Source of the DNA: Methanobrevibacter sp.
Lineage (GTDB): Archaea; Methanobacteriota; Methanobacteria; Methanobacteriales; Methanobacteriaceae
Reading direction: 5' to 3'
Length of the DNA stretch: 64,000 bases
Assembly: GCA_017652345.1 (NCBI GenBank)
Contig: JAGCBE010000292.1
Location: forward strand, 7,317-71,316
Under the pieces are notes generated by a model. The model did not search any database, had not been told where the DNA came from, and saw only the letters and a program-made list of their open reading frames with translations. Position 1 is the stretch's first letter; each line of letters opens with the position of its first letter. The position numbers and the translations under genes were made by a program. Below, piece by piece: positions 9,346 through 19,945 of the stretch.

Positions 9346-9903
9346 ATGTCAACGATGGATAACGCATATAATAGTTATATGGAAGCTAGAACACTACCTA
9401 AAAAAATAGTTGATTATTTGTTTAATAATAATTCTGATTTTTGGAAGTTATTATATTATGAAACAGATCCAGACACAAAAAAAGATTTAACAAGCGCACA
9501 AAAGGCGAAAATGATTTGTAAAACTTCTAGTGGAGATACAAGTCAATATAATGTGTTGTTTCAACATTATAATAATGACGCTATGAAAGACGCAACAACG
9601 CAAGTAAGAATTGAAATCATGAAAATTGATAGCCTTAATAGAAGTGATGCGCAGGTTAGGGTGTTGTTTCAAGTTATTGTTAATAACAAATTAATGGTAG
9701 TTAATACAAAAGTTTCTAATGTAGATAATAGGGCGACAGCGATAATGCAATCTTTAGTTGAGTCTTTGAATGGTTTAAAATTGGAGGGGTTAAAGACCCC
9801 GCTTAATATTGATTTCTCACAAGATAGATATAGTGGTGTAAATGAAACATTCTTTAACTCTGAGTTTAGTGGGTATGAGGTTGTAATGAGCTGTATAGTG
9901 TAG
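9346..9903 (+). CDS. Hypothetical tail-completion protein
   Basis: A 185-residue protein starting 1 base after the previous stop. Located where the tail terminator/completion proteins sit in siphovirus genomes, between head-tail connectors and major tail protein. It has a mixed alpha/beta pattern with RIEIMKIDSLNRSDAQVRVL. Not recognised directly. Confidence 0.4.
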   Translation: MSTMDNAYNSYMEARTLPKKIVDYLFNNNSDFWKLLYYETDPDTKKDLTSAQKAKMICKTSSGDTSQYNVLFQHYNNDAMKDATTQVRIEIMKIDSLNRSDAQVRVLFQVIVNNKLMVVNTKVSNVDNRATAIMQSLVESLNGLKLEGLKTPLNIDFSQDRYSGVNETFFNSEFSGYEVVMSCIV

Positions 9904-9912
9904 GTTGATATT

Positions 9913-10812
9913 ATGGAAATTTATGAAATTGCCAATCAGGCTATATTTGACGAGCCTGTTTTGTATAAAGGTATAAAAATATATCCTATAACAATCAAAT
10001 ACTATCAAATTGTCAAATCTGCGTCTCAGGCTTTTGCAATAAATATCGCTGATGAAACAGATTTGTCATTAATTGGTTTGCCGTATATGGAATATTTAAT
10101 GAAAAAAGCATCTGGCGATCCAGAATTTATGCCAATATGGAATATTTTTAATTGTGTGTTAGAACTTTCGTTTAGAGAGCAAATTTTTTCATTTAGGTAT
10201 GAGAAAGATTTTTTGAAACTAATTGTTGCTGTCCCAACCGAGAAATATAATGAAGAAGCTATGTGTGTTTATAAAGAAAAGTTGAGCTTATATAACGAAT
10301 TGACGGTTGATGATTTTCATAAAATCTTAAACGAAATACAAATTTCTCAGATTAAGGCAGAATTAGATAGTATGGCTAATGATTTATTTGTTGTGCATAC
10401 TTTTGATGATAATGACTTTGAAGAAATCAAAAAAATCATCTGTTATCTTAATGATATAGATGATACTATATATGATACTAAATGGGAAGCAGAATTAAAA
10501 AAGACAAGCGATATAATGGCAAAAATAAACAGACAAAATAATCCACCTGCTTTTGAGGATTTAGTCGATGCCGTGGCTTTTAGTTTGCGAAAATTGCCTT
10601 GCGAAATAATGGATATGACGGTTAGAAGATTTGATAGATATTTAGATTTGGAAATAGAAAAAGAAAACTATAGAATTTGTAAACAAGCCGAGTTAAGTGG
10701 TACAGAATTTAAGACACCATTGAAACATTGGCTAAGAGCTTATAAACCAAAAGGAAGATACTCTCACGCACAAAATAGTGGTGGTGGAGTTCAAGAAGTT
10801 TTTAAAGAATAA
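9913..10812 (+). CDS. Hypothetical tail-module protein
   Basis: A 299-residue acidic, helix-rich protein. Starts with MEIYEIANQAIFDEPVLYKG, which reads like the opening of tail-assembly proteins that carry a short beta domain. The C-terminus is hydrophilic with GGGVQE. Precedes the major tail protein. No confident family. Confidence 0.4.
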   Translation: MEIYEIANQAIFDEPVLYKGIKIYPITIKYYQIVKSASQAFAINIADETDLSLIGLPYMEYLMKKASGDPEFMPIWNIFNCVLELSFREQIFSFRYEKDFLKLIVAVPTEKYNEEAMCVYKEKLSLYNELTVDDFHKILNEIQISQIKAELDSMANDLFVVHTFDDNDFEEIKKIICYLNDIDDTIYDTKWEAELKKTSDIMAKINRQNNPPAFEDLVDAVAFSLRKLPCEIMDMTVRRFDRYLDLEIEKENYRICKQAELSGTEFKTPLKHWLRAYKPKGRYSHAQNSGGGVQEVFKE

Positions 10813-10832
10813 AAAAAAAGGAGTGATATTGA

Positions 10833-11855
10833 ATGGATAAAATAGGACAAGCATTGGTCTCTGTTGCAGAAGTAAAATTTTATGATCCAACTACGGACTA
10901 TGAATTAGGTTCTGCTTTTGCACTAACCGATTCTGGTATTAATTCAGAAATGCAAAACGCCGAAGTTAGAGGCGGATTTATGAACCAATTATTATTTGAT
11001 ATTAAACATACACGTTCTTTCTCTGTAAACTTTACGTCTGCAACATTTAAACCTATTTATTTATCTTTCCAAACAGGTACTAATATCGTTGTAGGTGCTA
11101 AAAATGTTTATATGTTCAACGACTGTGTTACTGCTACTGATGGTTCTGTAACATTGTCTAAGACACCTGTTGGACCGGTTAATGTTCAACTACCTAACGG
11201 AACAATCATTGATGTTGCAAATCCGGGTAGTGCTACATTTAGTGTTGGTAGTGGTGTAAATGGAGAGTGTATTTGTGCTTATGCTTACAATAATGCACAA
11301 GTTTCAAATATTTCTATTAATTCCGATACACAACCAAAAACAGTAAAGGCTGTTATGCACGTTAGAGCACAAGAGCAAGACGGAACTATTGGTACATATG
11401 AAATTGTAATCCCAAGATTAAAATTCACAGGTACTATTGATTTCTCGTTTACTGCTGACGGTGTATCTTCTACAAACATTTCTGGTACTGCTTTATCTTA
11501 CACAGATAATGGCGCTTGTGGTCAACAAAAGTATGCAGATTGGACGTTTATTCCTGATACTGCTTCAATCGTTGATCCTATTGCTATTGCTGCTGTTCCT
11601 GGTAAAATTGCATTAGTAACTAATGATACAATTACGCCATCTATTTATGCTATTAGAGGTGGAACATATAGCAACGAATTGTTAACTTCTAAATTAGCAT
11701 TTGTAAGTTCTAATACAGAGATTGCTAGTGTAAATGCTACAACTGGTTTAATTACTGCTGTTAGTGTTGGTAGCGCTAATATTTCTGTAACATATGATGC
11801 AGCAGGTTTGAACCTAGGAACAACTATAGCTGTAACGGTTACAGCTGGTACATAA
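10833..11855 (+). CDS. Major tail protein with bacterial Ig-like (Big_2) domain
   Basis: A 340-residue protein with a strong AAGGAGTG RBS. Residues 1-250 are beta-rich and have the preferred-codon bias of an abundant structural protein. Residues ~255-340 form a Big_2-type Ig domain (SNTEIASVNATTGLITAVSV then SANISVTYD). A tail tube subunit ending in such a domain is common in siphoviruses, where the Ig domain decorates the tube surface. It precedes the tape measure module, as expected. Confidence 0.7.
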   Translation: MDKIGQALVSVAEVKFYDPTTDYELGSAFALTDSGINSEMQNAEVRGGFMNQLLFDIKHTRSFSVNFTSATFKPIYLSFQTGTNIVVGAKNVYMFNDCVTATDGSVTLSKTPVGPVNVQLPNGTIIDVANPGSATFSVGSGVNGECICAYAYNNAQVSNISINSDTQPKTVKAVMHVRAQEQDGTIGTYEIVIPRLKFTGTIDFSFTADGVSSTNISGTALSYTDNGACGQQKYADWTFIPDTASIVDPIAIAAVPGKIALVTNDTITPSIYAIRGGTYSNELLTSKLAFVSSNTEIASVNATTGLITAVSVGSANISVTYDAAGLNLGTTIAVTVTAGT

Positions 11856-12280
11856 TGGCTTGTATAGAATATCCTTTATGTAAATATGCACATTATGAAG
11901 ATGGAGCCCTTGTATGTATAACGGGGGCTCCTTGTGCTTTTCAAAGGTATTGTTCCTCTTTGTTGAAAGTTATTCATACAAGCGCATATAAAACGTGCAA
12001 GGAGGCAAAAGAATTGTCTAATTCAAAGAAGAAAACTAATGCCTCGGCGTTTGTTAATAATAATATTAATGAGGCAAATAGCGAGGTTTTCAAAACAGAA
12101 AACAAAAATATTATTGAAAAAAGCGAAATTTGTGATGTTATTTATGTCGACGATCTTATTTATATTAATTTTAAAGGGTTTGGATTGGTTTTACCAAATA
12201 CAGACCACCATACTGAGCCTAAATTAAAAGTTTTCTATTATGGTGAAGTTGGTAGTGTCGGCTTTAAGTTTAGAGTTTAA
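11855..12280 (+). CDS. Cysteine-rich hypothetical protein
   Basis: A 141-residue protein starting on the last base of the tail-protein stop. The first 50 residues contain six cysteines (CIEYPLC, VCITGAPC, YCSS, TCKE), suggesting a small metal-bound knot. The C-terminal half is beta-rich (YVDDLIYINFKGFGLVLP). A hairpin formed by GGAGCCC (11903-11909) and GGGGCTCC (11924-11931) lies inside the gene. A terminator follows. Function unknown. Confidence 0.45.
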   Translation: MACIEYPLCKYAHYEDGALVCITGAPCAFQRYCSSLLKVIHTSAYKTCKEAKELSNSKKKTNASAFVNNNINEANSEVFKTENKNIIEKSEICDVIYVDDLIYINFKGFGLVLPNTDHHTEPKLKVFYYGEVGSVGFKFRV

Positions 12281-12283
12281 TAT

Positions 12284-12327
12284 ATGGTCTTACGCTGTTT
12301 TAATAATATGTGTAAGACCATTTTTTT
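12284..12327 (+). terminator. Rho-independent terminator
   Basis: ATGGTCTTAC (12284-12293) is perfectly complementary to GTAAGACCAT (12312-12321), followed by T7. It ends the major tail protein transcript. Confidence 0.9.
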
Positions 12328-12351
12328 AGAAACTCAGAAAGGAAATTACAA

Positions 12352-12957
12352 ATGAGGTTATTAAGTTTAGATATGAGTACAAGAAGAACAGGGTGGGCTT
12401 TTTTTAATGACGGTAAATTAGAGGCTTATAATCTAATTGAAGCAGACGACAAAAATGTTTATGATAGAATGTCAAACACTTATTTCGCCATTCAAGAATT
12501 GGTTTCGTCTTACGACATAGAATATATTGTATGCGAAGATGTCCCTGTGGCTTTACACTCTAACTTACAAACCGGTAAAGATTTATGTGTTTTACAAGGT
12601 TGTATTGTCATATTATGTTACTTAAACAAACTTGGATTTCATTTGGCTAAACCGACTATCTGGCGTTCTTCGATAGGTTTGAATAGATCATTATATAGGT
12701 GTAAAATTTGTGGTCACGAAAAAGAGGATATTTCTGGAAAGAACTTTACAATTTGTTCAGTATGTGGCAATAAAGATAAAAAACAATTAGAAAAAAACGC
12801 GCTAAATGATAGAGAACATTTGAAAAGGCGAGCTGTTGAAATGGCGAATGATGTTTTTGGTTTGGATTTAGAATACATTAGTAAGAATAGTAAAAATAAT
12901 GACGACGATATAGCAGAAGCTATTTTAATTGGATATAGTTTTTTTAAAGGAGACTGA
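12352..12957 (+). CDS. RuvC-like Holliday junction resolvase with zinc insertion
   Basis: A 201-residue protein with the RNase H-fold signature of RuvC-type resolvases: SLDMSTRRTGWAFF with the first catalytic Asp (residue 6), EYIVCEDVP with the catalytic Glu, and the final acidic motif NDDDIAEAILIGY. A CxxC...CxxC zinc ribbon (CKICGHEK and CSVCGNK, ~residues 121-142) is inserted before the last motif. It would trim branched DNA before packaging. Its place inside the tail operon rather than beside replication genes is unusual. Confidence 0.75.
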   Translation: MRLLSLDMSTRRTGWAFFNDGKLEAYNLIEADDKNVYDRMSNTYFAIQELVSSYDIEYIVCEDVPVALHSNLQTGKDLCVLQGCIVILCYLNKLGFHLAKPTIWRSSIGLNRSLYRCKICGHEKEDISGKNFTICSVCGNKDKKQLEKNALNDREHLKRRAVEMANDVFGLDLEYISKNSKNNDDDIAEAILIGYSFFKGD

Positions 12958-13535
12958 TGATAATGGACGAAAAGATTAAGGTTGATTTCAAGAAAAAATC
13001 TTATGGAAGTTTTAAGATTGGTGATACTGTTGTTAAAATAAAACATTGGTTGTCGTTACAAGAAGTTACGTTTATTGTTGATGAATGTTGTTCTTATTTT
13101 AAAGAATTAATTTCGCAAGGGCAAAGCGATGCTATTGCTATAGTTTATACTTTTGCGAAAATGGATATGCTTATTACTCTTTTAGCTACAAATTTAGATT
13201 TGGACGATATTGACGCAGATGTACTAGGAGAGGCTGGCGTATTCAATTTTATACAGGAAAAGGTGTTAAATTATAACGAGATTAAAAGTGCCATTGTGAT
13301 TGGTTCAAATATGATTGGCGATGGTATGATTATAGAGCAACTAAGTAATATTGCTTCTTTAGATGATTTAGAAAATGCGCAATCTAAAATTTCTGACTAT
13401 ATGAATAATGACGAATATTCTGATAAAGTTAAAGGATTAATAGAGGTTATGCTCGCCAATAATCCTAAGGTCGCTAGTGAATTAGAAAAAGTCGTTTCCA
13501 ATGGGGATGATGTAAATGGTGGAAATGAAGAATGA
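12957..13535 (+). CDS. Hypothetical tail-assembly protein upstream of tape measure
   Basis: A 192-residue protein whose ATG (12957) overlaps the preceding TGA; a second ATG at 12963 is equally possible given the AAAGGAG at 12945. Starts with basic VDFKKKSYGSFKIGDTVVK and is then helical and acidic. The position two genes before the tape measure is that of tail-assembly chaperones. No -1 slippery sequence was evident. Function inferred from place. Confidence 0.4.
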   Translation: MIMDEKIKVDFKKKSYGSFKIGDTVVKIKHWLSLQEVTFIVDECCSYFKELISQGQSDAIAIVYTFAKMDMLITLLATNLDLDDIDADVLGEAGVFNFIQEKVLNYNEIKSAIVIGSNMIGDGMIIEQLSNIASLDDLENAQSKISDYMNNDEYSDKVKGLIEVMLANNPKVASELEKVVSNGDDVNGGNEE

Positions 13536-14076
13536 CAGAGAAGTTTATAATGTTATTGGTGGTGTTATTAGAGACGTAATCAATGATATGGCTGAATATA
13601 TATTGGGATTAATTGAAATTAATATAATGCAAATTGTATATGGAAATGGCAATATTCCAAAAGTATATGATCGAACCTGGGAATTTTTAAACAGTTGGAT
13701 GAAAAATGTTGAATCTAGCAATACTCTTAACGAGGTTGTAGCAACAATTTTTAGTGATCCATCTAGGCTTCACTATGACGGAGACAACTTTATACACGGA
13801 AGTAAATATAGCGGAGACAAAACGGCTGAAATGTCATTATTAATTGAGGAGGGATTGGCTGGTCACGGAAAGGCTATATTTGGCACAAAACACCCAGGGG
13901 CTAATCCCAGACCGTTTTTTAGCGAAACTATAAAAGTTTTAAATAAGAACGGATTTTTATTCAAAATGTTTAAAGAAGAAATGGCAAAAAGGGGATTAGA
14001 AGTTAAAAAGACTTTTGCTGATATTGGTAGTCAAGAAGAATTTGCCGGTGTATATGCTCCAATTTTAATGATGTAG
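13516..14076 (+). CDS. Hypothetical protein preceding tape measure
   Basis: A 186-residue protein overlapping the previous gene by 20 bases. Contains DRTWEFLNSWM and a GHGKAIFGTKHPGANPRPFF segment. This type of small protein with a conserved HPGxxPRPFF-like motif occurs in head-tail modules of siphoviruses, so a minor tail role is likely. Exact role unknown. Confidence 0.4.
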   Translation: MVEMKNDREVYNVIGGVIRDVINDMAEYILGLIEINIMQIVYGNGNIPKVYDRTWEFLNSWMKNVESSNTLNEVVATIFSDPSRLHYDGDNFIHGSKYSGDKTAEMSLLIEEGLAGHGKAIFGTKHPGANPRPFFSETIKVLNKNGFLFKMFKEEMAKRGLEVKKTFADIGSQEEFAGVYAPILMM

Positions 14077-14087
14077 GGTGGTGAAAA

Positions 14088-17000
14088 ATGTCAACAACAA
14101 GAAGTAATAGTGGGAATTATCAGGTCGTTTTATCTGCTAAATTAAATTTAGATTCATTAAACAGTCAGATAAAACAAATTAATAAAAATCCTCCTGCGAT
14201 AAAAATATCTGTAGAAATTAGCAAAAAATCTTTAGAAAGAATACAGCAATTAAACGAATTGCTTAATAAGACGCAGGCTTTGAATAATTATACAAATGGA
14301 ATAAAAGAAATTAAGGGCGCATTAGAGTCTTATGAAAAAATTTCTTCTAAGGTTGTAACAGCCACAAAAAACCTGTCTAATGCTACAGCCGACATAAGCA
14401 AATCTTCGAGTGAGGCTGCAAAACACGTTAAAACATTTGGAGAAAAGGCTATGGAGGCTTTTCAAAAGTTCTCTTTGTGGTCTGTTGTGTCTGGTGTTTT
14501 TTATAAAATAGTGAGGTCTGCCGAACAACTAATTAATACTGTAATTGAATTAGATTCTGCTTTTACTGAGTTGAGTAAGGTTACTGATCTTAGCAGAGAT
14601 AACTTTGATAGAATAACCAAACAGGCATATGATTTAGGTTCTGAGGTTGCGAAAACCACAACAGAGGTAATCAACGCAATGACAGAATTTGCAAGAGCGG
14701 GATATACGATTGGAGAAAGTACGGATGTGCTCGCGAAGAATGCTTTAATGTGGACTAATATAGCCGATGGCACAGTTGATGCTAGTGAATCTGCTAATAT
14801 GCTTATTTCTGTTATGAAGGCTTTTAACATTGAAGCTCAAAATACAATACATATAATTGACGCTTTGAACGAGGTAAGTAATAATTTCGCGGTAAGTTCT
14901 GGTCAATTATCTAATAGCTTAACTAAGTCTTCTGCCGTATTGGGGAATGCTGGCGTTAAGTTTGAAGAGCAACTTGGTCTTATAACTGCTCGGAACAGAA
15001 ATATTAAGAAATGCAAACATAGTTAGTACAGGATTGAAGACAATCAGCTTACGTCTACAAGGTATGGAAGAAGATGGAGAAAAGGTTAGTGGTTTAACTG
15101 CGAAACTTGAATCGGATTTTAATAATTTGGGTTTAACCTTATATAAAGCTAACGGCGATCTTAAAGACACATATCAAATTTTAGAAGAGCTTGCTCCTGT
15201 TTACAAAAATTTAAATACTGAGCAAAAGGCGTATTATACAGAGTTGATAGCGCGGAAAAACAAGAGCGCAAGTTGCCGCTGCTATTTTAAACAACTTTGA
15301 AACAGCTGTTAAAGCAACAGAAACGGCGTATAATTCTGCTGGATCTGCCGCAAGAGAAAACGCAAAGGTATTAGATAGCTTAAATGGTCATTTACAGGCG
15401 TTGCGTTCAGAATGGGAATCTTTAGTAAATAGCAAGAGTTTCCAAGACGTTATGAAATTTTTTATTGATTTGGCAAAAGATATTGTAATTTTAATTAAAG
15501 CATTTGGTGGATTAAAAACTATTTTTGTTCAAATTATGGCGATGGTTGCTATCCATAAAGTTCAAATGATGGGAATGGTTGCTGCTCAACGATTATTTAC
15601 TGCGGAAGAGATTAAAGGCTTTAGCGCAACAACATTATTCAAACTTGGACTAACTCAATTAAAAACCACTATGGATGTAACAAAAGTTTCTGCTATAGGA
15701 TTACAAGCATCCGTGTTCGCTCTGATTGCTGTATTTGGTCTTGTTATATCCGCTATACAAAGTGCAAATCAAGAGCACGAGGCTATGATAGAAAGACAGA
15801 TTGAAGCTGGAGAGGCGGCTACTGCAAACTTAAAGGCGCTATCAGAGAATGTAAATAAATATAAAGAGCTTGCTTCGTCTATGAGTTTAACATCAACAGA
15901 GGCAGAAGAATTAGACGATGTAGAAAACACATTAGTTAATACTCTTGGTGAGAAAGCAGAAGCGTTAAGTCATTTAAAGAAAGGAACAGATGAGTATAGA
16001 GATGCCGTTATTAAGCTAACTGAGGCAGAGATAGAAAGACTAAAACTTGACAAAGAAAAGGCTTTAACGGCAGCAAAAGAGAAGTTTACGGGTACAGTTA
16101 ATCCAGTTTTTGGTTACGGATTAGACGGGCAGGCGTGGCAGATTTCTTCTGGTTGGGATAAAGCAGGAGAAGCTGTGCTTGGCGGACTTGGTTTAACCGA
16201 TGCGTACGCTTTAGGTGGCGCCACATTTTTACCTATATTGAATGCAAAACGAGAATATATGTATGGAGATATGAACGAAATACAATATGGTGTTGCTGAA
16301 TATGAGGCTGCTCGTAAAGCATTAGAGGAATTAGAAAAGGCTGCGCATAATTTTAGAATTGCGCAAGATGATTTAAGTGCTGGTGCGATTGAGAATGGTG
16401 ACTATTATAAAAATCTTACTAAAATTGTTGAAAGAGATAGAGAGGCTTTTGAACAATGGAGAGATACACAGTTTGACGTTTTTGTTTCTTTAACAAGTGG
16501 CAATAATGCCATTATAGATAGTCAGCAAGAGTATGCAAATTTATTAAGTAGAATTGTAGAGAGTAATGATTTAAATAATCAACAAAAAAGGATTTTAATT
16601 GAATTGGCGGAACAGACATATCCGTCGTTTTCTGAGTCGGTTGAAGTCGCAGACATACAAATAAAAAAACTCACAACATCTTTTGCAGAAGAATTAGATA
16701 GTCTTAAAGAACTAGATTCCGCATATAGCGCTCTTTCTTCCGCCGTTGATGAATATAATGAAAATGGATATTTAAGTGCCAATACTATTGAAACATTAAT
16801 TAATAAATATTCTGATTATTTACAATACTTGGTAGATGAAGATGGTCAGCTAGTTTTAAATGAAAGCAGTCTTAGAGACTTAGTTGAGGCAAAAAAAGAA
16901 GACATAAAAGCCACAATTATACAAGAGGCTTTGAATAGGATTGATTCGTTAAAGGCTCAATCTAAAGAAGAACAGGAACTTGCTAGTTCTATCGCTCAAC

Positions 17001-18916
17001 AAACAGAAGAAATAAAGAAAAACAACCAGGCTAGATTTGAAGCCCTTGCTCTTTTGCCAATGGAGGATTTTGGTGAGAATGCTGAGGCATTTAAAAAAAT
17101 TATCGATGAAACACAGCAAAAACTAGCGTTATTAAGTCAATGGTTTGTTGGTGGTGGTTCTGGTTCTGGTAGCTCTAGTTCCAAGAAAACAACAGACGTT
17201 TGGAAAGAGGCTTTTACTAAGGCATATAATGATTTAAAAAATAGAAGAGATAGGGACTTAATAGATAATGAGCAATACTATAAAGAGCTTGGAGAACTTA
17301 ACGATAAATATTTTAAAGATAGGGTTGAATATGCCGAAGAATATGCGAAATATGAATTAGAATTATATAAAGGTTTACAAACTCTATTTAAAGAGTATAT
17401 TGACGAATTAAATCACGAGTACACAATGTTAGAAAATCAAGGTGCAGATAAAAACACGTTGATTGATAAGTACAAGGAAATTCAAGAGGAATTACATAGA
17501 CAGGCAGAATATTATAGGTCTTTAAATTTAGAGGGTAACAAGGAATTAATTGATGATTTGTCTGAACAATGGTGGAAATATCAAAAGAATATAGATAAAT
17601 TATCTCAAGAGATAGAAGAGGAAAGAAAAAAGCAAGTAGAAGAAAGATTCTCTAATTTACGAGATGTCGCATTAGAAATAATAGAGTCCCAAATAAAAGA
17701 GAAACAAGCAGCATTAGAAGAACAAAATGCGTTATTAGACGAACAAATAGACAAATACAAAGAAGAAGAAGACACTTTAGGCGACCAAAAAGACATAGAA
17801 GAAAAACTTTTGAAAATAGAAGAGGCAAGGAAAAAGTTAGCCGAGGCTAAAAATCAAAAGGTTAGAATTTATAGAGAAGGTCAAGGGTTTGTTTATGAAA
17901 CGGATTTTGACGCTGTATATTCTGCTCAAAAAGAATTAGATTCTTTATTGGAAGATTGGAATTTATTTCAAGAAAAGGCTAGAATTTCTGATATTGTCGC
18001 TCAGCTTGAAAATGAGAAACAAGCTAACAAAGATAGGGTAGACCAAGAGATAGCTGACCTTAATAAATTAAAAGATGCTTGGGATAAGAGTTTGGATATG
18101 GCTAAGAATGTTGAAGATTATCAAGGTTGGTTGACTAAAATTAAAAACACAGAGAATAAAAGTTTTCAGGAAAGACTAAAATCTGTTCAAGAGTTTGTTA
18201 AGGCTTACAATAGGGAAATGAACTCTTTGCAAACAAATGTGGCAAATGTAACCTCAACACAAAGCGGCTCTTCTGGTGATTATTCTGGTGTAGTTACAAA
18301 AAAATATAATGGTGTAGAATATAACCCTAATGTTGATTATCAGGCACTAATTAATAACGCTGAGTCTTCTGGTGCTCCCGGAGATTATCTGGTTGAATTA
18401 GAGAAAAAGAGGAATGCCAAAATTATGGGAGAAGGTATGACGGAACAACAAATGACTTATAAATATACCTCTGGCGGTGGTTCTTCTAGTAGTAAATCTT
18501 CTAAAAGCTCTTCGCCAGAATCTTCGTCTCAGTCGGCACATTCCCCAGTTAGAGAATCTAGTTCATCTGGCGGTTCTTTATTAAACACGGCGGTTAACTT
18601 TATTAAATCTATTACTGGCTTGGCTTCTGGAACGGAACACGCAGATGGAATGCCTCACTTTGTTGGAGAGGACGGACCGGAGTTATATGTACCTCCGAGA
18701 GGCTCTTCAATTATACCGAATGATTTAACATCTAACCTAATGGCTTGGGGAAGTATCAACCCTATGCAATTAGTTGGAGCGATGAGTGGAGGCGGTAATA
18801 CGACCATTGAGGTTTCAAATATTACTTTGCCGAATGTTACTGATGCGCATTCTTTTGTTGAAGAATTAAAAAATTTTAAAGGCTTTGCTGTTCAAAAACA
18901 AAGTTATAGAGTTTAA
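14088..18916 (+). CDS. Tail tape measure protein, read through two +1 CGGA sites
   Basis: Continuous product of about 1,608 residues if two +1 shifts occur at CGGA 14991-14994 and 15253-15256; without them translation stops at 15026. Residues ~100-400 are a TP901-type tape measure core (SAFTELSKVTDLSRDNFDRI; ISLRLQGMEED; ELIA-G-KTRAQVAAAIL across the second site). Hydrophobic segments follow (IVILIKAFGG; FALIAVFGLVISAI), then long coiled coils and a Ser/Gly-rich C-terminal tail ending in a short beta region. It sets tail length and is ejected with the DNA. Both junctions restore a contiguous conserved domain, so the gene is judged intact. Confidence 0.85.
14991..14994 (+). other. CGGA +1 decoding site 1 (tape measure)
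   Basis: Zero-frame reading is GCT CGG AAC and reaches a stop at 15024. Omitting one base (C-GGA-ACA) restores the tape measure reading GTEILRNANIVSTGLK. Codon 302 of the gene. Confidence 0.85.
15253..15256 (+). other. CGGA +1 decoding site 2 (tape measure)
   Basis: Zero-frame reading GCG CGG AAA stops at 15298. Reading C-GGA-AAA gives IA-GKTRAQVAAAIL, which matches the AGK-type motif of tape measure cores. Roughly codon 389. Confidence 0.85.
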
Positions 18917-18932
18917 TAAGGGGTGTGTGTAA

Positions 18933-19196
18933 TTGGGTAATGAAAACAAAGACGCAATTAATGCTTTAATCGACGGAATTCAGTATATTGTTAAAGAGAT
19001 GATAGCAAGCGCCCCTTTTGATAAGGTAAAGAATGGCAAGATTGTTTCTGAAAATTCTGATGGTACTTATACTGTTTCTATTGATAATAGAGATTATATT
19101 GCAAAGTCTATACACGATACTACTCTATCCGTTGGCACCGTTGTTAAAGTAATGATTCCTCAAAACGATTATAGTAGTATGTTTATTTTAAATTAG
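18933..19196 (+). CDS. Small OB-fold-like tail protein
   Basis: An 87-residue protein starting at TTG 18933 after AGGGGTGTG. The N-terminal helix is followed by a beta segment with the pattern GKIVSENSDGTYTVSIDNRDY and TVVKVMIPQND, resembling the small OB-like domains of phage baseplates that plug the tube end. It sits between tape measure and lysis genes. Family inferred from pattern only. Confidence 0.45.
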   Translation: MGNENKDAINALIDGIQYIVKEMIASAPFDKVKNGKIVSENSDGTYTVSIDNRDYIAKSIHDTTLSVGTVVKVMIPQNDYSSMFILN

Positions 19197-19219
19197 TTTT
19201 ATCAAAAGAGGGGGATAAA

Positions 19220-19937
19220 ATGGAGCTTATAGCAGTAATTAAGGCTCTCTTAGAGGTTGGCGTATTAGCTCTTTGTTCTGCCGTTGTTATTTGGCAGGTT
19301 ATTAATGACAAAAAAAGACAACTTGAAAGAGATTCAAACTATAGTTCATTCACGCAAGAAATTATAAATCAGCTTAGAGATCAGAACGATTTAATGCTCC
19401 AACAAATTATAAAAAAGGTGGATATGGGGCATACAATCACAAAAGAAGAAGATAATGATACGGCTAGAGTTGAAAAAGAGTTGGAATTATATTTATCTCA
19501 AATATTAAAAGAAACCAATGCGAATAGGGTTTCTCTTTTTAGGTATCATAACGGCGGGAAAGATTATAATGGGCGTTCCTTTTTGAGAATGAGTATGACT
19601 AATGAGGTAGTTAAATGTGGAACAGGTCTTATTCAGCCTCAATGTCAAAACTTGTTTAGAAGTATGTTTTTCCGGATTGGTGCACTCATTAGAAGACAAT
19701 GGTGTTGATTATATTGACGATGTGGAGACAATTAAAGAAAAAGATACTGGATTTTATAGGTATTTAAAAGATTTTGGAATTATATCTAAATATAGTATTG
19801 CCGTTTATAGTTCCGATAATGCTATGATTGGTTTTGTTACTGTTGATTTTTCAAATAAAGACGATGTTGACATAGAAAATGTAACGCGTTGTGTTCAGGA
19901 TAAAAAAATTAAAATTGAAACATTATTAAATTTGTAG
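19220..19937 (+). CDS. Membrane-anchored GAF-like protein, read through a +1 CGGA site
   Basis: About 238 residues when CGGA at 19673-19676 is read as one unit. N-terminal transmembrane helix (IKALLEVGVLALCSAVVIW), a basic coil, then a GAF-like sensor domain (ANRVSLFRYHNGGKDYNGRSF). After the site comes LVHSLEDNGVDYIDDV ... FGFVT-type strands. Without the shift the domain is cut in half and ends in IGALIRRQWC. The downstream half has no RBS of its own at a plausible start. It sits just before the lysin; the role may be membrane sensing or lysis control. Unproven. Confidence 0.65.
19673..19676 (+). other. CGGA +1 decoding site 3 (GAF-like protein)
   Basis: Zero frame is TTC CGG ATT and stops at 19706. 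The +1 reading C-GGA-TTG joins SMFF to GLVHSLEDNGVDYIDD. Codon 152. Confidence 0.85.
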
Positions 19938-19945
19938 GTGATAAT

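Noticed and set aside
11903..11931. Hairpin GGAGCCC/GGGGCTCC as a terminator
   Set aside because: It lies within a coding sequence and is not followed by a T-run.
14991..15300. Tape measure gene as a pseudogene or sequencing error
   Set aside because: The same C-before-GGA/GGT pattern occurs in many unrelated genes, is not in homopolymers, and no other type of frame break is seen in the window.
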